Positions 63,271 to 64,000 of a stretch of DNA of 64,000 nucleotides are shown in pieces. The translations under genes were made by a program, and so were the position numbers. The notes under the pieces were generated by a model. It made no database searches. It had not been told where the DNA came from and saw only the letters and a list, made by a program, of their open reading frames with translations. Each line of letters begins with the position of its first letter. Positions within the stretch are counted from its first letter, which is position 1. The stretch comes from an uncultured Rikenellaceae bacterium (GTDB lineage Bacteria; Bacteroidota; Bacteroidia; Bacteroidales; Rikenellaceae), in contig CALUND010000016.1 of the NCBI GenBank assembly GCA_944321925.1, forward strand, positions 115,748-179,747, in the 5' to 3' direction.

Positions 63271-63495
63271 ACCGTAGTGTTTTTCGCCGTCCGCTCCTCA
63301 ACGGCATGATTTTTTGAGTGGGAAGAACGCGGAACAGAAAGCCGTCGTGGATGGAGTCAGGATCGTCAGGAACGCCAATTCCTCTGTCGGAGCGAATCTC
63401 TTCGGCGAAAATCATTGGTTTGACAATGTCCGCCACCCGATTCCGATGCCATTGTCAGATGGCTTGCGCCCTTCCAGCGCAGAATAATATATCGT
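63271..63495 (-). other. Long leader of the small barrel gene
   Basis: The predicted transcript from the promoter at 63498-63528 has about 220 bases before the ATG. It contains an inverted repeat TGACAATG/CATTGTCA (63421-63428 and 63450-63457). A GTG-started frame from 63436 continues into the barrel gene out of frame and is not supported as protein. No known riboswitch motif was recognised. Confidence 0.4.
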
Positions 63496-63497
63496 CG

Positions 63498-63528
63498 CAA
63501 ATGTAGAAAAAGCCCTCTAAAATCGCAA
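63498..63528 (-). promoter_or_regulatory. Promoter of the small barrel gene
   Basis: On the minus strand TTG (63528-63526), 20 bases, TACATTTG (63505-63498). Confidence 0.75.
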
Positions 63529-63633
63529 TACTTTGAAACTTCGAAGTGTAGCGCGGGGAGAATTTCGGGAGGAACGATTTCCTGTTTGGCGAAACGATTG
63601 GGAGAATTTCTGTTCGTGCGGCAAATGCACCTA

Positions 63634-63665
63634 TTTGTTTTTACTCTCGGCATGCATTATCTTTG
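63634..63665 (+). promoter_or_regulatory. Promoter of tRNA-Leu
   Basis: TTTG (63634-63637), 20 bases, TATCTTTG (63658-63665), 13 bases before the tRNA. Confidence 0.85.
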
Positions 63666-63678
63666 TGGCGATCGATCT

Positions 63679-63759
63679 GCGGACATGGTGTAATGGTAGC
63701 CACGTCAGATTTAGGATCTGATGCCGAAAGGCGTGGGGGTTCGAGTCCCTTTGTCCGCA
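63679..63759 (+). tRNA. tRNA-Leu (anticodon UAG)
   Basis: The acceptor stem is GCGGACA with TGTCCGC and discriminator A. The anticodon arm is TCAGA-TTTAGGA-TCTGA, giving anticodon TAG (reads CUN, Leu). A long variable arm (TGCCGAAAGGCGT) is typical of class II Leu tRNA. The T-arm is GGGGG-TTCGAGT-CCCTT with two G-U pairs. CCA is not encoded. Confidence 0.95.
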
Positions 63760-63764
63760 CTTTG

Positions 63765-63791
63765 GGAGCCTTTTCCGGGGCTCCTTTTTTT
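63765..63791 (+). terminator. Terminator of tRNA-Leu
   Basis: GGAGCC (63765-63770) pairs with GGCTCC (63779-63784), followed by seven T. Confidence 0.88.
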
Positions 63792-64000
63792 GTGGGAAAC
63801 CGGATGCAGAACAAAGCAAAACGGCTGTATATCAATAAATTGATTGCAACAATCAGTGTCCAGGCCTCTGCCACCGAAAAGTATTTCGCCGAAAACCTTC
63901 GGGTGGCAATTTGGTGGCAAAGGGGTCAAATCGGGAGCCAAGCGAGCAAACTGCCACCTTTTTTGTTTATAATGCATTGAACTGCTGCATTTTGCATCGC
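63792..64000. repeat. Non-coding region with four GGTGGCA/TGCCACC motifs next to tRNA-Leu
   Basis: TGCCACC at 63869-63875 and 63952-63958, GGTGGCA at 63902-63908 and 63913-63919; the last copy is followed by a T run and can pair with an upstream copy. No gene is seen. The place behind a tRNA 3' end and the repeated short motifs could mark an attachment region of an integrated element lying beyond the window. Confidence 0.4.

Noticed and set aside
62999..63436. 145-codon minus frame from the leader into the barrel gene
   Set aside because: Overlaps the barrel gene out of frame and starts with GTG without context; treated as leader sequence.
63663..63980. Open frames across tRNA-Leu on both strands
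   Set aside because: They translate the tRNA itself (the minus frame gives the familiar artefact ending GTRTPTPFGIRS) and have no other support.

Overview
The window looks like a chromosomal segment of a Bacteroidota (order Bacteroidales) genome, most likely Rikenellaceae/Alistipes-like. Evidence: a short RpoD without region 1.1; many promoters of the Bacteroidota type (TTG or TTTG, 19-20 bp, TAnnTTTG) and almost no Shine-Dalgarno sequences; a PorX response regulator with a PglZ domain; BACON and DUF2807/DUF4468 proteins; moderately high GC; and a cysteate-synthase-like PLP enzyme of the kind linked to sulfonolipid-making Alistipes. Placement below order is inference. Most of the window is ordinary core genome; no phage, CRISPR array or insertion sequence was recognised.

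Layout. 1-5.7 kb: a cut-off BACON/Fib_succ_major surface lipoprotein, then korAB (2-oxoacid:ferredoxin oxidoreductase). 5.9-8.8 kb: a cobalamin riboswitch in front of the class III ribonucleotide reductase operon nrdDG. 9.1-13.2 kb (minus): porX-tsaE-GH127 lipoprotein. 13.4-26.4 kb (plus): HU, a 30-codon mS38/bS22-like basic protein, RNase G, mfd, coaX, an outer-membrane protein, a TPR protein, LptC-like lipoprotein, CNNM/CorC protein and a PpiD-like foldase, an envelope-biogenesis series. 26.8-31.7 kb (minus): DUF2807 adhesin-like protein, pyruvate phosphate dikinase and a secreted endonuclease/exonuclease/phosphatase. 32-40 kb (mostly plus): GH3 glycosidase lipoprotein, small membrane proteins, threonine aldolase, nspC (polyamines) and the cysteate/threonine synthase homologue. 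40-44.5 kb (minus): a leucine-rich-repeat lipoprotein with a 21-bp tandem repeat, an M20 dipeptidase and glmM. 44.6-49.3 kb (plus): nucleoside phosphorylase, dnaN, a DnaQ-like exonuclease and a LysM/periplasmic-binding-protein fusion. 49.4-53.5 kb: metK under a SAM-II-like riboswitch, divergent from degP/htrA and rpoD. 53.7-63.3 kb: FAD oxidoreductase, a Bcr-type efflux pump divergent from an AraC regulator, a glycerate kinase/permease pair, polyprenol-phosphate glycosyltransferase plus dihydroorotase, and a small outer-membrane barrel with a long leader. 63.7-64 kb: tRNA-Leu(UAG), a terminator, and a non-coding stretch with repeated GGTGGCA motifs that may mark the edge of an integrated element.

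The most notable content is regulatory: two metabolite-sensing leaders (B12 on nrdDG, SAM on metK), phased direct repeats on the cysteate-synthase-like promoter, interlocked divergent promoters between glmM and the nucleoside phosphorylase, and an almost leaderless secreted nuclease gene. I did not find a clearly new multi-gene system. All family calls were made by eye from the sequence, without database searches or structure calculations.
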